Of a DNA stretch of 29,448 nucleotides, positions 17,190 through 23,907 are shown one piece after another. A program made the translations under genes and the position numbers. This DNA is from JAGLSB01 sp023135955 (GTDB lineage: Bacteria > Bacteroidota > Bacteroidia > Bacteroidales > GCA-2748055). Numbering within the stretch: the stretch's first letter is position 1; the number at the start of each line of letters is the position of its first letter. The stretch covers positions 1 through 29,448 of the forward strand of contig DAOVIO010000030.1 in assembly GCA_030673645.1 (NCBI GenBank). The letters run 5' to 3'. The notes beneath the pieces are model-generated. The model was not told where the DNA came from. It worked only from the letters and a program-made list of their open reading frames with translations, and ran no database searches.

Positions 17190-18485
17190 CTATAATTTGT
17201 AAGGTTTCCTGTATTTTTTTGTTCGCTGTTTATTGGCCTCTCCGTCGCCCTTGAATTTTTCCCGTACAGGATCCCATTCAAGTGTTCTGTTAAGGCGATA
17301 GGCAATATTAGCAATATTACATAAGGAGGCTGACCTGTGACCAACTTCAACATTGGTAATGGGTTGTGATCTTTTTTTTATGGCGTCTATCCAGTCCTGA
17401 TAATGGTTGTCGCTGAAATAAAGTCGTTTATCACCGGACTTAAGCTCAGTAACTGCAATCTTTTCGGGTTTTGAATCCAGATAAGACCTGCTTATGTCGA
17501 GTGTTCCTTCAGAACCGATAAACCGTACTCCCCATCCCCTGTTAAAATTCTCATGTACAACTTCAATACCGTTGGCATAGATCATTTTCAATCCCCGGAC
17601 GGCGTTACTAGCCTCAGGTGGTATTATTTTCACCGGACCGGTATTGTCCATTCCAAGTCCCCACTGCGCAATGTCAAACATATGTGCACCCCAGTCACAA
17701 AGGATGCCTCCACCAAACTCCCTGTAATCACGCCATCTGGGCCAACCTGTAGCTTCTATTGGAGGAGAAAGTACGGGACTGTATTCATGCATTTGCGCTG
17801 GTCCCACCCAAGCATCCCAGTTAAGATAATCAGGTACAGGCTCTCCAGGAAGGTCACAGGTTTTTTCCGGATCCCCTATACTAACAAGCACTTTGCTTAT
17901 TTCTCCAACATAACCGTTCTGTACTAGCTCACAAGCATGCCTGAAATCACGCCAGGACCTTTGCATACTCCCTGTCTGTACTATTTTGCCTGTTTTTTTT
18001 GAGGTTTCGACCATCTTCTTGCCTTCATACAAGGTGTGAGCAAGAGGCTTTTCACAATAAACATCTTTCCCTGCTTTCATGGCATCGATAGATTGAAGGG
18101 CATGCCAATGGTCGGGGGTACATATCAAAACAGCATCGATTTCTTCAAAAGCCAACAGTTCATGATAGTTCTCAAAAGTTTTCAGAGGATCTCCCCCTGA
18201 ATCCACATTTTCTGAATAATAAGTATTTAAATTATCCTGGAATCTTTTAAGCTTTTTATTATCCACATCAGAAGCTGCAATTATTCTGACTCCCGGAAGC
18301 TTAGCGAAATTTTTATAATAGCCAGTAGCCAGTTTTCCGGTACCGATAACGCCAAGAGCAATGACGTCGCTTGGGGCAATAAAGCCTTTTCCTCCAAGTA
18401 CATGCCTTGGAATAATTGTGATGGCTGCTGCTGCAAATGCAGACTTTTGGAGAAATTCTCTGCGAGAAGTGTTTTGTTTTGTCAT
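17190..18485 (-). CDS. Tat-exported Gfo/Idh/MocA family oxidoreductase
   Basis: This is a 431-aa NAD(P)-dependent sugar dehydrogenase-type protein. The N-terminus has a twin-arginine signal, SRREFLQKSAFAAAAITIIP, so the folded, cofactor-loaded enzyme is probably exported to the periplasm. The Rossmann fold starts at IALGVIGTGKLATGYY near residue 42. The family's CEKPLAH motif follows TPDHWHALQSIDAMKAGKDVY, and the C-terminal domain has GGGILCDWGAHMFDIAQWGLG, close to the Bacteroidota secreted MocA group. Some relatives carry glycosidase or isomerisation chemistry with tightly bound NAD. The ATG is at 18483-18485. It is a single gene, divergent from the Spy-like gene. The exact substrate is unknown. 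Confidence 0.9.
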   Translation of the reverse strand: MTKQNTSRREFLQKSAFAAAAITIIPRHVLGGKGFIAPSDVIALGVIGTGKLATGYYKNFAKLPGVRIIAASDVDNKKLKRFQDNLNTYYSENVDSGGDPLKTFENYHELLAFEEIDAVLICTPDHWHALQSIDAMKAGKDVYCEKPLAHTLYEGKKMVETSKKTGKIVQTGSMQRSWRDFRHACELVQNGYVGEISKVLVSIGDPEKTCDLPGEPVPDYLNWDAWVGPAQMHEYSPVLSPPIEATGWPRWRDYREFGGGILCDWGAHMFDIAQWGLGMDNTGPVKIIPPEASNAVRGLKMIYANGIEVVHENFNRGWGVRFIGSEGTLDISRSYLDSKPEKIAVTELKSGDKRLYFSDNHYQDWIDAIKKRSQPITNVEVGHRSASLCNIANIAYRLNRTLEWDPVREKFKGDGEANKQRTKKYRKPYKL

Positions 18486-18801
18486 ACTGGATTATTTTGA
18501 AGTGAAGATAGAAATTATATTTTAATTGCATAACTACATTGTAAGAAACACAGGCTCCAAGAAAAGCTGTTAATCTTTATGAAATATTTATTTTGTGTTA
18601 TTGTTTTTTACCCTGGAAAGAGTATTGGGATTAAACCTTTATTATGAAATAGGGTCTAAATAGTTTGAATAGGTTCTTTATTAAAGAATTTGATTAATTT
18701 TGATTAATGATTTTTGGGAGGTAAGCTTATTACCCCCCTCCCTTTTAGAGGGGTGAAAAAAAATAATATGAATTAATATTGACTTATAAATTAACAAACA
18801 A
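18486..18801. other. Divergent intergenic region with tandem repeat and small hairpin
   Basis: This 316-base AT-rich spacer separates the divergent oxidoreductase and Spy-like genes and should hold both promoters. It contains an exact 10-bp tandem repeat, TTTGATTAAT, at 18689-18698 and 18699-18708. TAATTTTG at 18695-18702 across the repeat junction fits the TAnnTTTG promoter box for the plus-strand gene. A CCCCTC/GAGGGG stem lies at 18735-18740/18748-18753. No open frame here is credible. Confidence 0.6.
18695..18702 (+). promoter_or_regulatory. Possible -7 box for the Spy-like gene
   Basis: TAATTTTG matches TAnnTTTG about 100 bases upstream of the start at 18802. It spans the junction of two exact 10-bp repeats. 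The nearest upstream TTTG (18664-18667) is too far for normal -33 spacing, so this call is weak. Confidence 0.25.
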
Positions 18802-19296
18802 ATGAAAAAAATTATCAATCTTAAATTAGCTGCATTAACTATACTTTTGGCATTAGCAGCCATGCCATTATCAGCTCAACGTGGTGGTGGAGAGGGTCGC
18901 GGAGACAGACAAAATCAGGATCAGATGGGTGGAGACAGACAAGGTCAGAATCAGGGACAAAGACAGCAGATGACAGAGGCAAGTGTTAAGGAAAGGGTAG
19001 TCAGACTGGCAAAAGCTCTTGAATGTACAGAAGAACAAAAGAAAAAACTGACTGACTATGAAGTAGCGCAGTTTAAAAAAACCCAGAAAGAAAGGGAGCA
19101 ATACATAGGCGACCGTGATGCAATGCGTAAATATATGCAGGGACAAATTAAACTCAGAGATGAAGAATATGCCAAAATTCTCACTGATGATCAGATGAAG
19201 AAATACAATGAAATGATGGAAGAAAGACGGCAACAACGTCCGGGTGGAAGTCGGGATCAGGATTCTGATGTAAAGCGTGACCGTGGTCGAGAATAA
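18802..19296 (+). CDS. Secreted Spy/CpxP-like helical protein
   Basis: This 164-aa protein has a signal peptide at residues 1-25 (KKIINLKLAALTILLALAAMPLSA, cleavage before Q). A Gly/Arg/Gln-rich linker with repeated GGDRQGQNQ-like units follows at about 27-55. The core, about 58-145, is charged and helical: ECTEEQKKKLTDYEVAQFKK and ILTDDQMKKYNEMMEERR. The LT-x-(E/D)-Q-x-K pattern occurs twice, the hallmark of Spy/CpxP (LTXXQ-like) periplasmic chaperone or sensor proteins, which are usually induced by envelope stress. The arginine-rich tail is low complexity. It faces the hipA gene with a 26-base gap and shares a divergent spacer with the oxidoreductase. The role is inferred from the family; its target is unknown. 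Confidence 0.75.
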   Translation: MKKIINLKLAALTILLALAAMPLSAQRGGGEGRGDRQNQDQMGGDRQGQNQGQRQQMTEASVKERVVRLAKALECTEEQKKKLTDYEVAQFKKTQKEREQYIGDRDAMRKYMQGQIKLRDEEYAKILTDDQMKKYNEMMEERRQQRPGGSRDQDSDVKRDRGRE

Positions 19297-19322
19297 AATA
19301 AATTTGTGCTTTCAGACAAAAA

Positions 19323-20546
19323 CTAGTGAACAGTCTGTAAAACACTTTCTATTCTATTGCTGGAGATTTTACTTACACCAGCATCAGCAGCGTATTCTTT
19401 CCATTTTGACACAATGGCTTTAACTTGCTCAATAATATTTGCTGCTTTTGACATTCCAAAATATTCGGCAAGCTCAATCAGGTGGTTTGTTCCGGGGGTT
19501 TTACTTTCCCCGGATATCATTGTGCTGTGATGGCCATGAGACGAATATGAAAATGTTAAATCATATGCAGGCGCAAATATCCAAACACCATTATTATTCA
19601 TTAAAAAGGAGAAGTTTTTGCTATGATCGTCACGATTATGTGCAAAGACATTAAATGAAGCAAGACGAAAAATTTTATCATAAGCATATATGTGATTTTC
19701 GAGTCTAAATGCACAGTCCATTAAATGCCCATAATCCATAGTACTTAGCCTGAAATTATCATGCATTAAACCACTAGCTGAATGCATATGTAATCGGTCA
19801 TTTCCAATTCGGTCAAAACGTTTTGTGCCAAAATACATTCTTCCGGATTTACCTATAAAGAGTTTGCATGTATTCATTTCTATTCCGGCATCAAGAGCCA
19901 TTTTGTAGTAGGCATATTCAATATTGGCTATATCCGAAGAATCTGTTGAAGAAGGAAATTTTATTATCCAGTGCTCATAGCCCTTTGGCATTCTGTCTGT
20001 ACCCTGAATAATATGTTGGGTCTTAGGGTTAAAGCCGATAAAGATTTTCGGTCTTGCTCCGCCTGAAGAACCTCCAAGTTGATAGAGTTTATCTAAAATG
20101 TCAGTATCAAAACCGTCCAAAACGCGTTTCATTTCATTTGCGATATTATCCAATTCGAGCACTAAATTCTCATTTTCTGATTTTATTTCAGGTTGGTAGC
20201 ATAGAGCACCCATACCGTTTAAACCTACATATGCCAGCCTGTCTAAAGGTGTGATGGTTGAAATATTGATAGTTTCAGAGTTCAGTTTTCGATCTAATAA
20301 TAAGCGGCCCCACCCATCAGGTAAAGAATCGTTAAATACCCCAAACAAACTATCGAATGGTTCAGATTCAGCGGAAAGAATGCTGGTTGACAATGGCATC
20401 TTAAATGGAGATATTTCGATGCCGAGATTTATGAAGTCTGGGTAGTATTTAAAATAAATATTACTCTTGGAGATAGCCAGCTCGCCAACTTCAATTTTAT
20501 TATTCCCAAAATCTAAGGATACCAATAATTTTTCTACTATGGCCAT
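19323..20546 (-). CDS. hipA: HipA-family serine/threonine kinase toxin
   Basis: This 407-aa protein has the layout of HipA kinases, which phosphorylate a translation factor (GltX in E. coli) and cause growth arrest. The N-terminal subdomain contains LFGVFNDSLPDGWGRLLLDR, typical of the HipA N-1 region. The P-loop-like GGSSGGARPKIFIG near 155-170 corresponds to the ATP-binding/autophosphorylation segment. The catalytic core has NRDDHSKNFSF with Asp306, and FAPAYDLTFS follows as the metal-binding DFG-equivalent. All key motifs are intact and the length is near normal (E. coli HipA is 440 aa). Its ATG overlaps the stop of the upstream regulator by one base (TAATG), so the two are translationally coupled. 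Confidence 0.92.
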   Translation of the reverse strand: MAIVEKLLVSLDFGNNKIEVGELAISKSNIYFKYYPDFINLGIEISPFKMPLSTSILSAESEPFDSLFGVFNDSLPDGWGRLLLDRKLNSETINISTITPLDRLAYVGLNGMGALCYQPEIKSENENLVLELDNIANEMKRVLDGFDTDILDKLYQLGGSSGGARPKIFIGFNPKTQHIIQGTDRMPKGYEHWIIKFPSSTDSSDIANIEYAYYKMALDAGIEMNTCKLFIGKSGRMYFGTKRFDRIGNDRLHMHSASGLMHDNFRLSTMDYGHLMDCAFRLENHIYAYDKIFRLASFNVFAHNRDDHSKNFSFLMNNNGVWIFAPAYDLTFSYSSHGHHSTMISGESKTPGTNHLIELAEYFGMSKAANIIEQVKAIVSKWKEYAADAGVSKISSNRIESVLQTVH

Positions 20547-20836
20547 TATTTCCTTGTTTTATCACTAAACAATTTCTCAATATCTTTAATGTTTTCTTCC
20601 GGCAGGAGAAGGTTTTCTATCTCGTCTAACCTTCCGAGAATCAATAAAAGTTTTAAAAATGATTCCAGTGAGATTTTACCGGTTCCTTCGAAGCGTTTCA
20701 AGGAGCCATGAGATACACCTGAGCGTTCAGCAAGTTCGGCCTGAGAAAGTCTATGACTATTCCGAAGGCTTCGATGCTTAAATGCTAATTCCTTTAAGAA
20801 TTCAGAAGGTGATTTTTGAATACTATATTTGCTCAT
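20546..20836 (-). CDS. hipB: HipB-like XRE helix-turn-helix antitoxin/repressor
   Basis: This 96-aa protein has a central Cro/C1-type HTH, HRLSQAELAERSGVSHGSLKRFE, preceded by a helix (EFLKELAFKHRSLRNS). Partners of HipA bind operator palindromes and repress the pair. I start it at the ATG at 20834-20836. A TTG 21 bases further upstream is in frame but would lie inside the predicted promoter box and across an operator-like palindrome. The stop overlaps the hipA start by one base. HTH position and gene order (antitoxin first) agree with hipBA modules. Confidence 0.88.
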   Translation of the reverse strand: MSKYSIQKSPSEFLKELAFKHRSLRNSHRLSQAELAERSGVSHGSLKRFEGTGKISLESFLKLLLILGRLDEIENLLLPEENIKDIEKLFSDKTRK

Positions 20837-20840
20837 AATA

Positions 20841-20895
20841 GATAATATATTATCCAAATATACTAATTATTTGTGATATTAGCTAATATATTATC
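20841..20895 (-). promoter_or_regulatory. hipBA promoter with paired operator-like sites
   Basis: A perfect 14-bp palindrome, GATAATATATTATC, at 20841-20854 shares the 12-mer TAATATATTATC with a second site at 20884-20895, 41 bases apart (about four helical turns). Between them, on the minus strand, TATATTTG (20855-20862) fits the Bacteroidota -7 box TAnnTTTG, so one site covers the expected start of transcription and the other the upstream region. The 13 bases between the proximal site and the hipB ATG leave room for only a very short leader. Binding by HipB is inference from family behaviour. Confidence 0.6.
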
Positions 20896-20907
20896 TGCTG
20901 ATCAGGG

Positions 20908-21102
20908 TCAGTGCATTTGAATATCCAAAAGAGTCAGCTTGTCAATTATTGTTTTTACCCTGCCATCATCAATACTTGATTTCATTAATTCAGAAACTAC
21001 TCTTTCTTTTATTATTTCAAAATCGCTAGGTTTAGCATTTGTTGATAAGCTAATTAATGCAAAAATTGATGTTGACAATAGGGTTTTAATAATTAATCTC
21101 AT
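20908..21102 (-). pseudogene. N-terminal fragment of a polysaccharide lyase 8-like protein
   Basis: A 64-aa open frame starts at an ATG (21100-21102). It has a signal peptide (RLIIKTLLSTSIFALISLSTNA) and then DFEIIKERVVSELM and DDGRVKTIIDKL. This order strongly recalls the start of secreted PL8-like (chondroitin/hyaluronan/xanthan lyase family) proteins in Bacteroidota, where the text then continues into a DGSW-type motif. Here it breaks off after IIDKL and ends eight residues later. The family's roughly 600 further residues are absent, and the hipBA control region begins within 15 bases. The signal peptide is clear; the family is judged from pattern memory and is moderate. A genuine small secreted protein is the alternative. 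Confidence 0.5.
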
Positions 21103-21256
21103 AGTTTTAGATTATTATTTAATAATTTGATTTCTGTTAATTGTGAATAATGTTAAATTTTTCACCTTAATCTTATAAAATTAATCTTTTTTCTTAAGGT
21201 TGAAATAGAAGTAAATAGCCAAAAAATTTAATTGTCTAAATCTAATTGAAGAAACT

Positions 21257-22165
21257 ATGAAAAATAATTTTTCGAGAAGGAACTTTCTTAAAACCGCTGC
21301 ATTATCAAGTACTGCTGTTGCAATACCGGGATGTGTTAATGCTGCTTCTGATAAAGATTCGGAGCATGATAACCATTCTTTTAAACTGAATGAAAACCCT
21401 TTGAAACTGGGGGTAATGACCTATAATATTGCAAAAGAATGGGATATTGAAACCGTAATTAAAAATCTGACAGAAGCAGAATTCCAATCCGTTGAATTGC
21501 GTACAACTCATGGACATGGTATTGAAGTGACAATGAGTGCGGCAGAGCGCGCGGAAGTCAAAAAACGTTTTGAAGATTCCCCTCTTGAAGCTATAAGTCT
21601 TGCGAGTGCATTTAAATATCACTATACAGATCCTGCAGAGCTGAAAAAAAGTATTGAAGGAACCAAAGAATATACTCTTTTAGCTCGTGATGTTGGAGCA
21701 ATTGGTTTTAGAGTATTTCCAAATGAATTTCCACCGGAAGTGTCGGAAGAACAAACCATGGAGCAAATAGGAAAAGCTCTCGCTGAAGTAGGGGAATTTG
21801 CATATAATACTGGTGTTGAAATTAGAGTATGTGTTCATGGAAAGGGCACGAACCGGATTTCTGTCATTAAGAAAATTATCGACTATTCTCAAAGTCCTCA
21901 TGTATATGTAAACTGGAACTGTAACGACAATGACATTGAAGGGGAAGGCCTGGAACACAACTTCAACCTGGTTAAAGATAGAATCCGAAGTCTGCATACA
22001 CATGAGTTATGGAACCCTGATTACCCATACAGACAGCTGTTCCGCCTGCTTTCAGAAAATAATTTTACGGGCTACTGTAATGCGGAAATTTCAGGAAATG
22101 ATGATCCTGTAAGGTTATTGAAGTATTATCGTGGATTATTTCTTGCGCTTCAGGATGCTTTATAG
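21257..22165 (+). CDS. Tat-exported sugar phosphate isomerase/epimerase-type TIM barrel protein
   Basis: This 302-aa protein has a twin-arginine signal, FSRRNFLKTAALSSTAVAIPG. The body fits the xylose isomerase-like/AP-endonuclease-2 TIM barrel. It opens with KLGVMTYNIAKEWDIETVIKNLTEAEFQSVELR, has alternating barrel strands such as GAIGFRVFP, IRVCVHGKG and VYVNWNCND, and carries metal-site-type residues in SLHTHELW and GYCNAEISG near the C-terminus. Exported members accompany MocA oxidoreductases in sugar catabolism clusters, consistent with the gene at 17190-18485. The start ATG at 21257 has only weak purine-rich upstream sequence. It is followed 144 bases later by a PQQ-propeller gene on the same strand. 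Substrate unknown. Confidence 0.85.
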   Translation: MKNNFSRRNFLKTAALSSTAVAIPGCVNAASDKDSEHDNHSFKLNENPLKLGVMTYNIAKEWDIETVIKNLTEAEFQSVELRTTHGHGIEVTMSAAERAEVKKRFEDSPLEAISLASAFKYHYTDPAELKKSIEGTKEYTLLARDVGAIGFRVFPNEFPPEVSEEQTMEQIGKALAEVGEFAYNTGVEIRVCVHGKGTNRISVIKKIIDYSQSPHVYVNWNCNDNDIEGEGLEHNFNLVKDRIRSLHTHELWNPDYPYRQLFRLLSENNFTGYCNAEISGNDDPVRLLKYYRGLFLALQDAL

Positions 22166-22309
22166 AGTTCTGAATAATATTAAATATTTTAGTGAAAAAT
22201 GCTTTTTACAAGTGCTTGGAAAAAACAAAAGTTTGGAGAATATGCGCCAGACAGAATTCACAGAAGATGGAATGATATTATAAATTAGTGTCTAAATTAA
22301 AACTACCCC

Positions 22310-23725
22310 ATGATGAAAACACACAGATTTCTTATCCCCCTGCTTTTAACTATGCTATGTTCTTGTAATCAATCAAAGAAAGTTCCTGAATTACTGGCTG
22401 TTGGTGTCGATTCTGAAAACACTCTCTTCGCCTCCATTGAGAGTAACAAACAGTGGCCTTCTTATCGGGGATATTATGCCAGTGGCTATTTAAATAACAC
22501 CAATCTTCCCGATAGCTTTAATGTGGAAACTTCGCATAATGTAAGATGGAACACCGAGATACCCGGACTTGGCCTTTCATGTCCTGTTATTTGGGATGAT
22601 CTGGTATTTATCACAACCGCTATCAGCGAAGAGGACTCTGAAGGATACCGTACTGGACGTTATGGCGATATTACACCAGTGGCAGACTCTTCTAATCATA
22701 TCTGGAAACTATATTGCATTGATAAGAACAGTGGGGAAATTGAATGGGAGCAGGTTCTTCATCAAGGCATACCTAGTGTAAAGCGTCATCCTAAATCTTC
22801 ACATGCCAATACTACAGTGGCAACAGACGGTTATCATGTGGTAGTATTTCTTGGCTCTGAAGGACTGTATTGTTATGATGTGAAAGGTGAATTATTGTGG
22901 GAACGCGATTTCGGACTTATAATGTCTGCATGGAATGTTGTAGAGTCGGCCGAATGGGAATTCTGCAGTTCTCCAGTCATTTTCAAGGATAAGATCATCC
23001 TTCAGGCAGATGCACTTAATACTTCCTTCGTCACTGTTTTGGATCTCTTCACAGGCGAGACACAATGGAGAAAGGAGAGAGATGAAATTTCCGGTTGGTG
23101 TACTCCAAATATTTATTTTGAAAATAATGAAGCCCGGGTTGTAGTGAATGGTTATCAGCATAGGGGAGCGTATGACCTTGATTCAGGAGAAGAGATATGG
23201 AAAATGTCTGGTGGTGGAGATATTCAAATTCCTACCCCGGTTATTTGGAAAGACTTGCTCTTTTTCAGTAGTGCACACGGCCGTCACGCCCCTTTAATGG
23301 CTATAAATAATAATGCTGTTGGGGAAATCCCATATCCTGAAAGCGATTCTATACCAGGATCTGATTTTGCATGGTTCTATGATCGTGGAGGATCTTATAT
23401 GTCAACGGTACTAGTATACGATAGCCTCCTCTATAAGCTTAAATGGAACGGAAGTCTTACTTGCTATGATGCAAGAACTGGAGATCAAATCTATAGTGAA
23501 ACTGTTAATCCATCAAGTTTCATTGCCTCTCCCATTGCCTCTGACGGAAAATTATATCTTGTCTCAGAAAAGGGAATTGTTTTTATTGTCAAGGCAGGAA
23601 GGGAGTTTGAAATACTGAAAAAAATTCCCCTTGAAGAATCTTCTCTGGTTACTCCGGGTATTTCAGAGGATGTAATTATTTTTCGAACTGCCAGTAGGTT
23701 AATTGCGGTGGGGGAAGAAGGGTAA
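22310..23725 (+). CDS. PQQ-type (pyrroloquinoline quinone-like) beta-propeller lipoprotein
   Basis: This 471-aa protein has a lipoprotein signal, RFLIPLLLTMLCSC, with Cys19 as the likely lipid site (Cys17 lies two residues before). Repeated blade motifs fill the rest: CIDKNSGEIEWEQ, CYDVKGELLWERD, VLDLFTGETQWRKE, YDLDSGEEIWKM and CYDARTGDQIYSE. These are the D-x-x-(T/S)-G-x-x-x-W tryptophan-docking pattern of PQQ-like eight-bladed propellers. Such proteins in Bacteroidota are often non-enzymatic or bind sugars, and no dehydrogenase heme or calcium site can be identified. It uses the ATG at 22310-22312 (a second ATG follows at once). It lies downstream of the TIM barrel gene on the same strand, which suggests a shared saccharide pathway. 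Confidence 0.85.
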   Translation: MMKTHRFLIPLLLTMLCSCNQSKKVPELLAVGVDSENTLFASIESNKQWPSYRGYYASGYLNNTNLPDSFNVETSHNVRWNTEIPGLGLSCPVIWDDLVFITTAISEEDSEGYRTGRYGDITPVADSSNHIWKLYCIDKNSGEIEWEQVLHQGIPSVKRHPKSSHANTTVATDGYHVVVFLGSEGLYCYDVKGELLWERDFGLIMSAWNVVESAEWEFCSSPVIFKDKIILQADALNTSFVTVLDLFTGETQWRKERDEISGWCTPNIYFENNEARVVVNGYQHRGAYDLDSGEEIWKMSGGGDIQIPTPVIWKDLLFFSSAHGRHAPLMAINNNAVGEIPYPESDSIPGSDFAWFYDRGGSYMSTVLVYDSLLYKLKWNGSLTCYDARTGDQIYSETVNPSSFIASPIASDGKLYLVSEKGIVFIVKAGREFEILKKIPLEESSLVTPGISEDVIIFRTASRLIAVGEEG

Positions 23726-23746
23726 GTGGGTGCTGGTTACTGGTTT

Positions 23747-23887
23747 CCCGATAGCTATCGGGAGGTTGCTGGTAAATATATTCCGGGCTGAAGTAAATTG
23801 CCCTTTCAGGGCGAAAATACATTCTCATTACGTTTACCCATGGCGTTGCCATGGGCTGAAATGAGCTGTCCCGATGTACATCGGGAC
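23747..23887. repeat. Cluster of four palindromes between convergent genes
   Basis: Four strong dyads lie in a row: CCCGATAGCTATCGGG at 23747-23762 (16-bp perfect palindrome); GCCCT/AGGGC with a TTC loop at 23800-23812; CCCATGGC/GCCATGGG with a GTT loop at 23837-23855; and GTCCCGATGTACATCGGGAC at 23868-23887 (20-bp perfect palindrome). GCTGAA recurs after the 'ccgg' and 'ccatggg' elements (23787 and 23855). No T-run follows them, so they look less like terminators than a REP/BIME-like dispersed element. From memory, units with CCATGGCGTTGCCATGG are recurrent in Bacteroidota genomes. Confidence 0.6.
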
Positions 23888-23907
23888 GAAAAAGACAACG
23901 AAAAAAC

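Noticed and set aside
18735..18753. CCCCTC/GAGGGG stem considered as a terminator
   Set aside because: It lies between divergent genes where no transcript needs ending, the stem is only 6 bp, and no T-run follows.
20855..20857. Upstream TTG start adding seven residues to the HipB-like protein
   Set aside because: It lies in the predicted promoter box and would place coding sequence across the operator palindrome; the ATG at 20834-20836 is simpler.
22199..22288. 29-codon ATG frame reading MLFTSAWKKQKFGEYAPDRI in its first part
   Set aside because: It could be debris of a larger secreted enzyme, but it is too short to recognise and a stop lies just upstream; not called as a gene.
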